A stretch of DNA of 64,000 nucleotides from Methylobacter sp. (GTDB lineage Bacteria; Pseudomonadota; Gammaproteobacteria; Methylococcales; Methylomonadaceae), in the NCBI RefSeq assembly GCF_004322395.1, contig NZ_SCTW01000110.1:1-64000 (forward strand), given 5' to 3'. This document shows, piece by piece, positions 1 through 10,484 of this stretch (positions within the stretch are counted from its first letter, which is position 1; every line of letters starts with the position of its first letter). A program made the translations under genes and the position numbers. The notes below the pieces were generated by a model, which worked only from the letters and a program-made list of their open reading frames with translations, was not told the origin of the DNA and made no database searches.

Positions 1-280
1 CCTTCAATATCTGATCGACCACGATAACCAGCGAAGCAATAATAGTCATCTGCACGATGATCCTGATGCTGCCGGGAATGTGGTTTCTGATCGCACTGAT
101 TGCCGCACTGGAAAACGCGGTCACCAAAGTCAACGCCAACGCCATAATCAGCGAAGTCGACATTTGTGAAGTTACCGCCAACGCTGAACAGATACCCAGA
201 ACTTGTAAAGTAATCGGGTTGTTGTCAACTAATGGCTCTATCAATACTTTTTTGGTTTCATCATTTAAAATTTCACTCAT
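1..280 (-). CDS. nqrD: Na+-translocating NADH:quinone reductase subunit D (partial)
   Basis: N-terminal part of NqrD, an integral membrane subunit of the Na+-pumping NADH:quinone oxidoreductase. The minus-strand reading starts [17 protein letters not shown] and continues into hydrophobic helices ([19 protein letters not shown]), as in other NqrD proteins. The gene is cut by the left edge of the window. Its ATG (278-280) overlaps the stop codon of nqrC in an ATGA arrangement, so the two are translationally coupled. nqrE and nqrF would be expected just outside the window. Confidence 0.92.
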   Translation of the reverse strand, partial: MSEILNDETKKVLIEPLVDNNPITLQVLGICSALAVTSQMSTSLIMALALTLVTAFSSAAISAIRNHIPGSIRIIVQMTIIASLVIVVDQILK

Positions 281-1200
281 GACTTAACTCCTTTAACCGC
301 TCTTACTTTAGCTATATACGGGGCAAAACCTTCTTTGCTCATCCAATATCTGACTAGGTTAGTCACACCGGCGCTGGTTAATGACGCACCCGCCAGACCA
401 TCGACCTGATACTGCGACCCCGGCTTGCTGTTATCGACCACGCCTTTAATCAAGGCTAGCGCAGGCTCGCCAATCTCGGCTTCCTCTATAACGCCTTTTT
501 CCAATGAAGCCTGCTCAGTTTCGGCATAGACTTTTTTGCCTTTCCACAGCGCACGCCAGTTCGGGTTGACTACTTCACCGCCCAATCCCGGAGTTTCCGC
601 TTGGTCGTAAAAATTGATGCTTTGTACGGTTTGTCCATCGGGATCCAATGACAGGAAGCCGTATAAGGTTGACCATAATCCATAACCGTTTATCGGCAGA
701 ATAATCGACTTAAGAGCTCCACCTTCCTTAACTAAAAAGACTTTCGCATATTTGGCTTTTACCCTGATATGAGCAATATCTTTCTCTTTAGGAATCACAA
801 CGCTTAAATTAGGATCTTTTGCCGCTTTACGTTGATCGTATTCAGCAGGATTCATATCCTCAACATAATCGCCCGTTTCCAGGTTGACGATTTTAGCTTC
901 GATTTTGTCGCTAAACGCCTTGTCAATATCGCCACTTTCCTGAAGCAAGCCCGCCACATCAAGAATATTCCTCTTCATGTCCAGTTCTTTGTTATTGACT
1001 TGAAGCGGCTTTAACGCAACTGCGGAAAATGAAACCAGAACCGCGCAAACCAAGCAAAGCGCAACCGCGATGGCAATAGTTTTTTCCAGGCTGTCATTGC
1101 CCATGGCAAGGACTTTATCCCGGTAGACTTTAAACTTCTGGTAATGCTCGCATTTATCCAATGTTTCGCAAATTTTATTAAACTGTTCGCATTTAAGCAT
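277..1200 (-). CDS. nqrC: Na+-translocating NADH:quinone reductase subunit C
   Basis: NqrC carries a covalently bound FMN in the electron path of Na+-NQR. One N-terminal membrane helix is visible (about residues 40-62, [20 protein letters not shown]), followed by the periplasmic FMN-binding domain. The flavinylation motif near residue 273 reads [13 protein letters not shown]: the acceptor position is Ser, where the well-studied Vibrio protein has Thr. The chosen start adds about 32 residues (two Cys) before the usual MGNDSLEKT beginning. It is supported by an AGGAT Shine-Dalgarno about 9 nt upstream, while the inner ATG has none. The gene overlaps nqrB by 8 nt. Confidence 0.95.
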   Translation of the reverse strand: MLKCEQFNKICETLDKCEHYQKFKVYRDKVLAMGNDSLEKTIAIAVALCLVCAVLVSFSAVALKPLQVNNKELDMKRNILDVAGLLQESGDIDKAFSDKIEAKIVNLETGDYVEDMNPAEYDQRKAAKDPNLSVVIPKEKDIAHIRVKAKYAKVFLVKEGGALKSIILPINGYGLWSTLYGFLSLDPDGQTVQSINFYDQAETPGLGGEVVNPNWRALWKGKKVYAETEQASLEKGVIEEAEIGEPALALIKGVVDNSKPGSQYQVDGLAGASLTSAGVTNLVRYWMSKEGFAPYIAKVRAVKGVKS

Positions 1201-2394
1201 GACGTTTCATCCTTCTTCTGATATTGGCCTGAATGACAAAATAATCAATCGTAGGCGCGAACATATTGGAAAATAGAATTGCCAGCATAATGCCTTCCGG
1301 GAATGCCGGATTAACAACCCTGATTAATACCGTCATAACTCCGACTAGCCCCCCGAATATCCAGCGGCCGGTATCGGTCATTGCCGCGCTGACCGGGTCG
1401 GTGGCCATATAAACCATACCGAAAGCAAAGCCACCCATCGTCAGATGCCAGTACCAAGGCACCGCAAACATGTGATTGGTGTCGCTGCCGATAAAGTTGA
1501 ACAACAACGCAGTAGCAACCATGCCTAGAAACACGCCGCCCATAATGCGGTATGATGCCACCTTGGTGTATAACAGGAAGGCCGCGCCGATCAAAATAGC
1601 CAGCGTTGATGTTTCGCCTAAACAGCCAGGTTCGAAACCAAAGAAAGATTGCATCCAACCGTAGTTAGCTGCGTAAACCGCATCCATACCGCCATTTGCC
1701 GCCAAACCTAAAGGCGTTGCCGCAGTATAACCGTCAACCGCAACCCAAACGGAGTCGCCGGAAATGGACGCAGGATAAGCGAAATATAAAAACGCCCGTC
1801 CGGTCAACGCAGGATTCAAGAAGTTTTTACCTGTGCCGCCGAATACTTCCTTACCGATAACAATACCGAAAGAAATACCCAAAGCCACCTGCCATAAAGG
1901 CATATCGGGCGGCATAATCAATGTGTACAACATTGACGACACCAGGAAGCCTTCGTTCACTTCATGTCCGCGAACGGTTGCGAACAATACTTCCCAAACA
2001 CCACCGACAGCCAGCGTCACAATGTAAATAGGCAAAAAATACAAAGCGCCGTGCACCAGGTTGGAAAACGGATTCATCGTACTGTACCCAAAGATCATCA
2101 TCGGGATACTGCGCCAGCCCTGAGCTTGTTCCAAGCCCATTTTTGCCATGGCCAAGTTAGCTTGATAACCTGTGTTATACAGGGCCATCAAAATACAAAA
2201 AAACGTAGCGATGACCACAAAAGTCATGGTTCGTTTCAAGTCATTGCCGTCGCGAACATGCGTGGCGCCACGCGTTACATCGGCCGGCGTGTAAATAAAA
2301 GTATCCACCATCTCGTAGAGGCCGTAATACTTTTCGAACCGCCCACCCTTGGTGAAATGCGGTTCCATGCTATCTAAAATATCTCTAGGCGACA

Positions 2395-2395
<1 letters not shown>
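1193..2395 (-). CDS. nqrB: Na+-translocating NADH:quinone reductase subunit B
   Basis: Membrane subunit B of Na+-NQR, 400 residues, with multiple hydrophobic helices. It holds a covalent FMN and takes part in Na+ translocation and quinone binding. The start (MSPRDILDSMEPHFTKGGRF) is typical of the family. The flavinylation site is recognisable as VDGYTAATPLG near residue 223, with Thr as acceptor. It abuts nqrA (the nqrA stop and nqrB start share position 2395), consistent with a single nqrABCDEF operon. Confidence 0.96.
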
Positions 2396-4173
<1,778 letters not shown>

Positions 4174-7113
4174 ATGACCCAAAATCAAACCAAATCGACT
4201 CAAACAACTCCTCCGGAAAATCAACCTAACCGCGCCAGCGGTTTCCCCATTGCCGGCTTGGGCGCATCCGCCGGCGGCCTGGAAGCTTTGGAGCAGTTCT
4301 TTCACCATGTCCCTGCCGATAGCGGCATCGCCTTCGTAATAATCTCGCATCTCGATCCTAGCCATGCCAGCATTCTCACAGAAATTTTGCAACGAACCAC
4401 GCCAATGCCGGTGATTGAGGCGCAAGATCAAATGCAAGTTGAGCCTAACTGCGTCTATGTGATTCCTCCTAACCGCGACATGTCTATCTTTCACGGTTCA
4501 TTGCAATTAAGCATACCGACAATGCCGCACGGGCTGCGCATGCCCATTGATATGTTCCTGCGCTCGCTGGCTGAAGATCAGTCGGAAAAGGCCATCGGCA
4601 TTATCCTATCCGGGACCGGCAGCGACGGCACATTGGGATTACGCGCCATCCTAGGCGTTGGCGGCATTACACTGGCGCAAGAGCCTACTACGGCTAAATT
4701 CGACGGCATGCCGTCCAACGCCATTCAGGCAGGCTATGTCAGTCATGTTTTACCGGTAGAGAAAATGCCGGAAGTACTGATGTCCGACGCGCGAACACTG
4801 ATCCTTCAAGAGTCGGCCCTCACTCCTCCTAAGTTAAGCGGCTTCAATCACATCATGATGCAGTTACGCACCGCCACCGGCCACGATTTCTCTCTCTACA
4901 AAAAGAGCACCATTAATCGCCGCATTCAAAGACGCATGTCGCAAAACGGCATTGAAGACACCGAAATCTATGCCCGCTACCTGAAGGAAAAACCATCCGA
5001 GGTTACGTCGCTGTTCAAAGAACTGCTGATTAATGTCACCAACTTTTTTCGCGACCCGGAAGCCTTTGTTGTGCTTAAGCAGGATATCCTGCCGACAATG
5101 CTTGCGAACAAACCTATTGAGTCTGTTTTCCGTGTCTGGGTGGCTGGTTGCGCCACAGGTGAAGAGGCCTACTCCTTCGCGATGGTATTGCGCGAACTAA
5201 TGGATGAAAAGCACTACGAGTTTAAAGTGCAAATTTACAGCACCGACCTTGCCGAAGATACCATCGCTATCGCCCGCGCCGGCTTATATCCGCCCAACAT
5301 CACTATCGACGTCACGCCTGAACGGTTGCGCCGTTTCTTTATCAAGGAAGACGGCGGCTATCGGGTGAAGAAAGAAATACGCGAGATGATAGTATTCGCC
5401 GTGCAAAATATCATCAAGGATCCGCCTTTTACCAAGCTCGATCTGCTCAGTTGCCGCAACCTGATGATTTATCTGGAGCCGGAACTGCAAAACCGCCTGA
5501 TTCCGGCCTTTCACTACGCACTCAAGCCGGGCGGCGTACTGTTTCTGTCACCGTCGGAAGGTATTGGCAACCATACCGAACTGTTTACGCCGCTCAACCG
5601 CAAATGGAAGTTTTACAAGGCCGCTCCCACCCCGGCATCAACTCGAGTTATGTTGACCAGTAATTTGAACTGGACGGCAGAACCGGCATATAAAGCGCCT
5701 GAAGAAATCATAAAAACCGCCAAAGACAGCAATTTGGCCGAACTGACCCGGCGGATGCTGCTCCAATTCTACTCGCCCGCCTCGGTGTTAACGGACATCA
5801 AAGGCAATATCCTCTATGTCTATGGCGAGACCGGCAAATATCTACGCCCTGCACCCGGCCATGCCAGCCTTAACATCATCGAGATGGCGCGAGAAGGTCT
5901 GCAGATGGAACTGCGCTCCATTATCCAGTCAGCAGGCCAAGACACAACGACAATCCTGAACCGGGAACTCTCGGTCAAGACCAACGGCGATTTTCACCCG
6001 GTACTGCTTAGCGTACGCACCGTATCGAATCCTCAAGATCAGCAAAGCCTGCTGCTAATGAGTTTTCAAGAAATAAAGTACCCGGCGACATCCTACAAAT
6101 CGACGCCCACCAAACACAAACGCGCTTCCAAACCGAACGAACTGCACCATATCGAGGACCTTGAGCGCGAGCTGGCTTATACCAAAGAGAGTCTCCAAGC
6201 CACTATCGAAGAACAGTTTGCATCCAACGAAGAGCTTAAATGCACCAACGAGGAGATGCAATCTACCAATGAAGAGCTGCAATCCACCAACGAAGAACTG
6301 GAAACCTCCAAAGAAGAACTGCAATCCATCAATGAAGAACTAATCACTGTAAACTCCGAACTACAAGCCAAAATTGGGCAACTGGCCGACATGCAGAATG
6401 ACATGAAGAACCTGCTCGACAACATCCATATCGGCACTATCTTCCTCGATCAACACCTGATCATCCGGCGTTTCACGCGCGAGGCAACGCAAATCTACCG
6501 TCTGGTTGCCTCTGATGTGGGCCGCGCATTGAGCGACATTAAACCCGAACTGGAAGGTGAAGATTTGCTGGATGCCGCTCATTCCGTGCTCGATAACCTG
6601 GTACCCGTCGAACGTGAAGTAAAGACAGTGAACGGCAACTGGTATCTGGCGCGCGTCCAGCCCTACCGGACACTGGAAAACATGATCGACGGCGTGGTGC
6701 TGACCTTCACCAACATCACCGATCGTACCCAGGCTACACAGGCACTGGAAACGAGGCTATTGGCCGAAGACATCGCCAAAACAGTGCGCGAACCGCTACT
6801 TGTACTTAATGATAAATTAGAGGTCGTCACCGCCAGCCGCTTGTTTTACCAAAGCTTTCAGGTTACTGCTAATGATACCGTGAGTTATCCGATCTACGAA
6901 CTAGGTAACGGCCAATGGAATATCCCCGTCTTGCGCAATCTGCTGCAGGCCGTTCTGTTGCACAATCAGGCTTTTGAGGACTATCCGGTGGAGCATGATT
7001 TTCCCGCCATCGGTCAGCGCAAAATTCTGCTCAACGCCCGCAGCATCATCGGCCTGACCGGTGAGCCGCAATTGATTCTGCTGGCGCTGAATGATGTTAC
7101 CGGCAAGGCGTAA
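4174..7113 (+). CDS. CheB-CheR-PAS multidomain chemotaxis protein
   Basis: 979-residue fusion. The N-terminal CheB methylesterase domain (about residues 25-205) has the Ser site GLGASAGGLEAL, the His in ISHLDPSHAS and the Asp region GTGSDGTLGL. A CheR methyltransferase follows (about 230-480: NFFRDPEAF, WVAGCATGEEAYSFAMVL, SCRNLMIYL), then PAS-like segments around a long coiled coil rich in repeated TNEEL/SKEEL units (about 660-740), and a C-terminal PAS region ending NDVTGKA. Many relatives continue into a histidine kinase; none is present here and the gene simply stops. An in-frame TTG at 4111 is possible, but ATG 4174 (MTQNQTKS) is preferred. It probably forms a signalling module with the two proteins downstream. 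Confidence 0.9.
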   Translation: MTQNQTKSTQTTPPENQPNRASGFPIAGLGASAGGLEALEQFFHHVPADSGIAFVIISHLDPSHASILTEILQRTTPMPVIEAQDQMQVEPNCVYVIPPNRDMSIFHGSLQLSIPTMPHGLRMPIDMFLRSLAEDQSEKAIGIILSGTGSDGTLGLRAILGVGGITLAQEPTTAKFDGMPSNAIQAGYVSHVLPVEKMPEVLMSDARTLILQESALTPPKLSGFNHIMMQLRTATGHDFSLYKKSTINRRIQRRMSQNGIEDTEIYARYLKEKPSEVTSLFKELLINVTNFFRDPEAFVVLKQDILPTMLANKPIESVFRVWVAGCATGEEAYSFAMVLRELMDEKHYEFKVQIYSTDLAEDTIAIARAGLYPPNITIDVTPERLRRFFIKEDGGYRVKKEIREMIVFAVQNIIKDPPFTKLDLLSCRNLMIYLEPELQNRLIPAFHYALKPGGVLFLSPSEGIGNHTELFTPLNRKWKFYKAAPTPASTRVMLTSNLNWTAEPAYKAPEEIIKTAKDSNLAELTRRMLLQFYSPASVLTDIKGNILYVYGETGKYLRPAPGHASLNIIEMAREGLQMELRSIIQSAGQDTTTILNRELSVKTNGDFHPVLLSVRTVSNPQDQQSLLLMSFQEIKYPATSYKSTPTKHKRASKPNELHHIEDLERELAYTKESLQATIEEQFASNEELKCTNEEMQSTNEELQSTNEELETSKEELQSINEELITVNSELQAKIGQLADMQNDMKNLLDNIHIGTIFLDQHLIIRRFTREATQIYRLVASDVGRALSDIKPELEGEDLLDAAHSVLDNLVPVEREVKTVNGNWYLARVQPYRTLENMIDGVVLTFTNITDRTQATQALETRLLAEDIAKTVREPLLVLNDKLEVVTASRLFYQSFQVTANDTVSYPIYELGNGQWNIPVLRNLLQAVLLHNQAFEDYPVEHDFPAIGQRKILLNARSIIGLTGEPQLILLALNDVTGKA

Positions 7114-7400
7114 ACAGGATTTATCGTTCTTACGTTTCGGCGCACCTCGACATGCACAAAGTTTTCGGAGAATTGGCATACCGGCAGGAAAGCCGGTCCA
7201 ACGCCATGGATGATAAGTTGCCATATACTCCGAGGCTTGAGTTAGACAGCTCGTATTCTTATAACCGGAACCGGCATCACTATTCAACCGCTGAGCTGTG
7301 ACGATGTAAAGCACTAGTCCAACAAACAGCTCGCCTGATAGGTGATAGTACTTATTGATTGAATCAGTTGAACTCCCTATCCTACCCCCCCTTGTATGAC

Positions 7401-7599
7401 AATGCTGTTGACTTAAGCAGTACAAAGCCCTCTCCAGAGGGAGAGGGTTGGGTGACGACTGCAAGGATGCAGGAGGTAGAGCAACGCAGGGAGCAGTTGC
7501 CGAGGGGAAATTCAAATAAGGAAAAAAGCTTATTTACCCCCCTCATCCCAGCCTTCTCCCTAAGGGAGAAGGGGCGCACACGCTTAAGTCAACAGCATT
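7401..7599 (+). repeat. MITE-like element, copy A (199 bp, carries a ~46-bp insert)
   Basis: Ends are 18-bp terminal inverted repeats AATGCTGTTGACTTAAGC / GCTTAAGTCAACAGCATT. The interior holds two GC-rich hairpins (CCCTCTCCAGAGGGAGAGGG type and TTCTCCCTAAGGGAGAA). It is flanked on both sides by CCCTTGTATGAC (7389-7400 and 7601-7612), consistent with a target-site duplication. Copies B (10267-10419) and C (59215-59367) are each 153 bp; this copy is longer because of an extra segment at about 7455-7502. Confidence 0.85.
7455..7502 (+). repeat. small repeat nested inside MITE copy A
   Basis: About 46-48 bp absent from copies B and C. It begins CGACTGCAAGGATGCAGG and ends GCAGTTGCCG (imperfect inverted ends). 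A related sequence lies in reverse orientation at about 22435-22502, with nearly the same first 26 bases and the same end. This suggests a second small mobile repeat that inserted into the first. Confidence 0.6.
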
Positions 7600-7684
7600 A
7601 CCCTTGTATGACACCAGCCGATTTTTAGGATATTCCCAAGGAACAAACCGTGCAGGCTATCTAAAATATCGGTGAGAAGTTTAT

Positions 7685-9910
7685 ATGAGCAGCAAATCCA
7701 CGAAACTGAATCATCAATTAAAGCCACGTACCGACCCCCAGGAACGACGTACCCGAATCACCAAAGAACCGCCGTCCCGCTCTATAGAAGAACTGCTGCA
7801 TGAACTACAGGTGCACCAGATCGAGCTGAAGATGCAAAACGAGGAGCTACAGCGCGCCCGTGACGATCTTGAAGCATCCCATAACCGCTACCTCGATCTT
7901 TATGAATTCGCTCCCGTTGGTTATTTAACCCTGACGGTCGAAGGTGAAATCATCGAGACCAATCTTACCGCCGCCGCTTTAGTCGGAGTGGAGCGCTGCA
8001 ATCTGATCAATCGTCATTTTTCCAGCTTGATCTCACCCAAAGACGGCGACCGTTGGCATCTTCTACTCAAGAAACTGCTAGACTGCGAAGGAGAACAGAA
8101 TAATCTCGAACTGAGGTTGAAACGCGGCGACAGCTACTTCCATGCCCGGCTGGACTGCCTGCCGGCAATAACCGGCGACCATACGCCAGTGCTGCGCATT
8201 ACCCTTACCGACATCAGCGAAAGCAAGCATGCCGAAGAGGAATTACGTATCGCCGCCGCGGCCTTTGAAGCTCAAGAAGGCATCATGATCACCAATGCCG
8301 ATAATATGATTTTGCGGGTTAACCGGGCCTTTACCGAGATTACCGGCTACAGCACCGAAGAACTCATCGGGCAAACGCCCCGCATATTCAAATCGGGACA
8401 GCACGACTCGGCCTTTTACGCTGAAATGTGGGATTGCATCAATCGTACCGGGTCCTGGCAGGGCGAAATATGGGATCAACGCAAAAATGGTGAAATCTAT
8501 CCCAAACGGCTAACCATCACCGCAGTAAAGGACAGCGATGGCAACGTCACTCACTATGTCGGCTCGCATACCGATATATCCACACGTAAGGCCTCGGAAG
8601 AGGAAATAAAACAACTGGCTTACTATGATCCGTTGACCGCCTTGCCGAACCGCAGACTGCTGCTGGACAGGCTGCAACAAGCATTGGCCACCAGTACGCG
8701 TAGTAGAAAATACGGCGCATTGCTGTTCCTTGACCTGGATAACTTCAAATCCCTTAATGACCATCTGGGGCATGATATGGGCGACATATTGTTGCAACAG
8801 GTCGCACAGCGCCTAATGGATTGCGTGCGGGAAGGCGACACCGTGTCACGTCAAGGCGGCGATGAGTTTGTGATCATGCTGGAAGAACTGAGCGAAAATA
8901 TTGAAGAAGCCGCTGTCAAGGCTAAAACCATAGGCGAAAAAATTATTGCTTCATTAAACCAAGCCTACCAGCTCAGCAAGCATGAGTATCGAAGCACCCC
9001 GAGCATCGGCATCACGCTATTTATCGATCATCGGCATGAAATAAACACCCTGCTGAAACGGGCGGATATCGCCATGTATGGCGCCAAAGCGGCAGGCCGC
9101 AACACCTTGCGTTTCTTCGACCAGGACATGCAAGAGGCGGTTACGGCTCGGGCCGCTCTGGAAGCGGATTTACGCTTTGCGCTGATGAAAAATCAATTCA
9201 AGCTCTATTTCCAGCGGCAGGTGCACCATAATGGACAGATTATCGGCGCCGAAATGTTGTTGCGCTGGAAACACCCTAAACGTGGCATCGTCTTGCCGCA
9301 TGAATTCATTCCACTGGCTGAAGAAATCGGCTTAATAATACCTATTGGGCAGTGGATGCTGGAAGCCGCCTGCGCCCAGCTTAAACGCTGGGAAAGCCAT
9401 GCACAAACCCGCGACTTGCAGCTTGCCGTTAACGTCAGTGCGCGTCAGTTCCATCAACCTGACTTTACCGAACAAGTACGCGCCATGCTGAACAAATTCG
9501 CCATCAAAGCGGATCGGCTCAAACTCGAATTCACCGAAAGCCTGTTATTCGACGACATCGACGATACCATTGCCAAAATGAAGACACTTAAAGAGCTTGG
9601 CGTGAGCTTCTCCATTGATGACTTCGGCACCGGCTATTCATCCTTGGCTTGTCTAGCGCAACTGCCGTTCGATCAGCTGAAAATCGATCAGTCATTCGTA
9701 AGCAATATCGGGATCAAACCCGCCGATACGTTGATCGTGCAAACCATCATCGGCATGGCCGATAACTTGGGGATGGACATCATTGCCGAAGGCATAGAAA
9801 CAGAAGAGCAACGCGCATTTCTGGAACTTCACGGCTGCCATGCCTTTCAGGGCAACCTGATAGGCATGGCAATGCCGCTGGCGGAGTTTGAACGTTTCTT
9901 GGGAGATTAA
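7685..9910 (+). CDS. PAS-PAS-GGDEF-EAL cyclic-di-GMP signalling protein
   Basis: 741 residues. Order: a short coiled coil (about 25-70, EELLHELQVHQIELKMQNEE), PAS (about 70-190), PAS with PAC (about 195-310), GGDEF (about 315-480) and EAL (about 490-740). The diguanylate cyclase signature is intact (RQGGDEFVIML), and an inhibitory RxxD site (REGD) sits five residues before it. In the phosphodiesterase domain the EAL triplet reads EML (GAEMLLRW), but FTES, DDFGTGYSSL, KIDQSFV and EGIET are kept, so hydrolysis is plausible. No membrane segment is seen. The start ATG has GGTGAGAAG just upstream. It may make or degrade the c-di-GMP read by the riboswitch near 39.9 kb. Confidence 0.93.
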   Translation: MSSKSTKLNHQLKPRTDPQERRTRITKEPPSRSIEELLHELQVHQIELKMQNEELQRARDDLEASHNRYLDLYEFAPVGYLTLTVEGEIIETNLTAAALVGVERCNLINRHFSSLISPKDGDRWHLLLKKLLDCEGEQNNLELRLKRGDSYFHARLDCLPAITGDHTPVLRITLTDISESKHAEEELRIAAAAFEAQEGIMITNADNMILRVNRAFTEITGYSTEELIGQTPRIFKSGQHDSAFYAEMWDCINRTGSWQGEIWDQRKNGEIYPKRLTITAVKDSDGNVTHYVGSHTDISTRKASEEEIKQLAYYDPLTALPNRRLLLDRLQQALATSTRSRKYGALLFLDLDNFKSLNDHLGHDMGDILLQQVAQRLMDCVREGDTVSRQGGDEFVIMLEELSENIEEAAVKAKTIGEKIIASLNQAYQLSKHEYRSTPSIGITLFIDHRHEINTLLKRADIAMYGAKAAGRNTLRFFDQDMQEAVTARAALEADLRFALMKNQFKLYFQRQVHHNGQIIGAEMLLRWKHPKRGIVLPHEFIPLAEEIGLIIPIGQWMLEAACAQLKRWESHAQTRDLQLAVNVSARQFHQPDFTEQVRAMLNKFAIKADRLKLEFTESLLFDDIDDTIAKMKTLKELGVSFSIDDFGTGYSSLACLAQLPFDQLKIDQSFVSNIGIKPADTLIVQTIIGMADNLGMDIIAEGIETEEQRAFLELHGCHAFQGNLIGMAMPLAEFERFLGD

Positions 9911-9962
9911 AGTATTGTGATCCAAGGTTAGGTATGGAGTAATGTTGACTTAGGCTCCTCCC

Positions 9963-10128
9963 TTAACACCTATCACTTTACTCAAATAGCACGTCATACC
10001 GGCATGGACTGCCGGTATCCAGAACACATGGATGTGATGTCTGAGTCTTGCCATCCCTGGCTTCTGGATTCCGGCAGTCCATGCCGGAACGACGTATTGG
10101 ATATTCTCGTTAAACTGATAGGTGTTAA
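9963..10128. repeat. 166-bp inverted-repeat element with direct-repeat flanks
   Basis: Outer inverted repeats TTAACACCTATCA / TGATAGGTGTTAA enclose a second, longer inverted repeat based on ACCGGCATGGACTGCCGG and CCGGCAGTCCATGCCGG. The sequence GGCTCCTCCC occurs on both sides (9953-9962 and 10130-10139), as expected for a target duplication. There is no coding capacity. Confidence 0.75.
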
Positions 10129-10266
10129 GGGCTCCTCCCATTTACCCTGATATTTCTACAATATCCCCTTAAGATAACGAGTTTTGATTCATGCCGGGCG
10201 CGCTAAGAAACGCTCAGGCTTAAAACTAAAAAACTTGGGTCCGATACTTCCGGGCGACCGGCCGGC

Positions 10267-10419
10267 AATGCTGTTGACTTAAGAGTACGTACCCCTTCTC
10301 CCTGAGGGAGAAGGTTGGGATGAGGGGGGGGTAAATCAGCTTTCTTCCTCATTTTGATTTCCCCTCACCCAACCCTCTCCCTCTGGAGAGGACTTTGCGC
10401 TGCTTAAGTCAACAGCATT
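10267..10419 (-). repeat. MITE-like element, copy B (153 bp)
   Basis: Same 17-18-bp termini as copy A (AATGCTGTTGACTTAAG at each end, inverted) and the same internal hairpins, in the opposite orientation. It is flanked by sequences that are inverted relative to each other (GGGCGACCGG... left, CCCGGTCGCCC right), so it appears to have entered the loop of an older palindrome rather than leaving a clear direct duplication. Confidence 0.82.
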
Positions 10420-10484
10420 GCCGGTCCCGGTCGCCCCTATAATGGTCACAATGCTTTGGTTAACTGATTTTTTAGGATTACGTA

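Noticed and set aside
9950-10141. 63-residue minus-strand ORF between the GGDEF-EAL gene and MITE copy B
   Set aside because: It lies entirely within the inverted-repeat element at 9963-10128 and has no ribosome site; the peptide simply reflects palindromic DNA.
7401-10419. CRISPR array from the repeated CCCTCTCC-type motifs
   Set aside because: There are no regularly spaced repeats with unique spacers and no cas genes; the motifs are hairpins inside the MITE-like copies.
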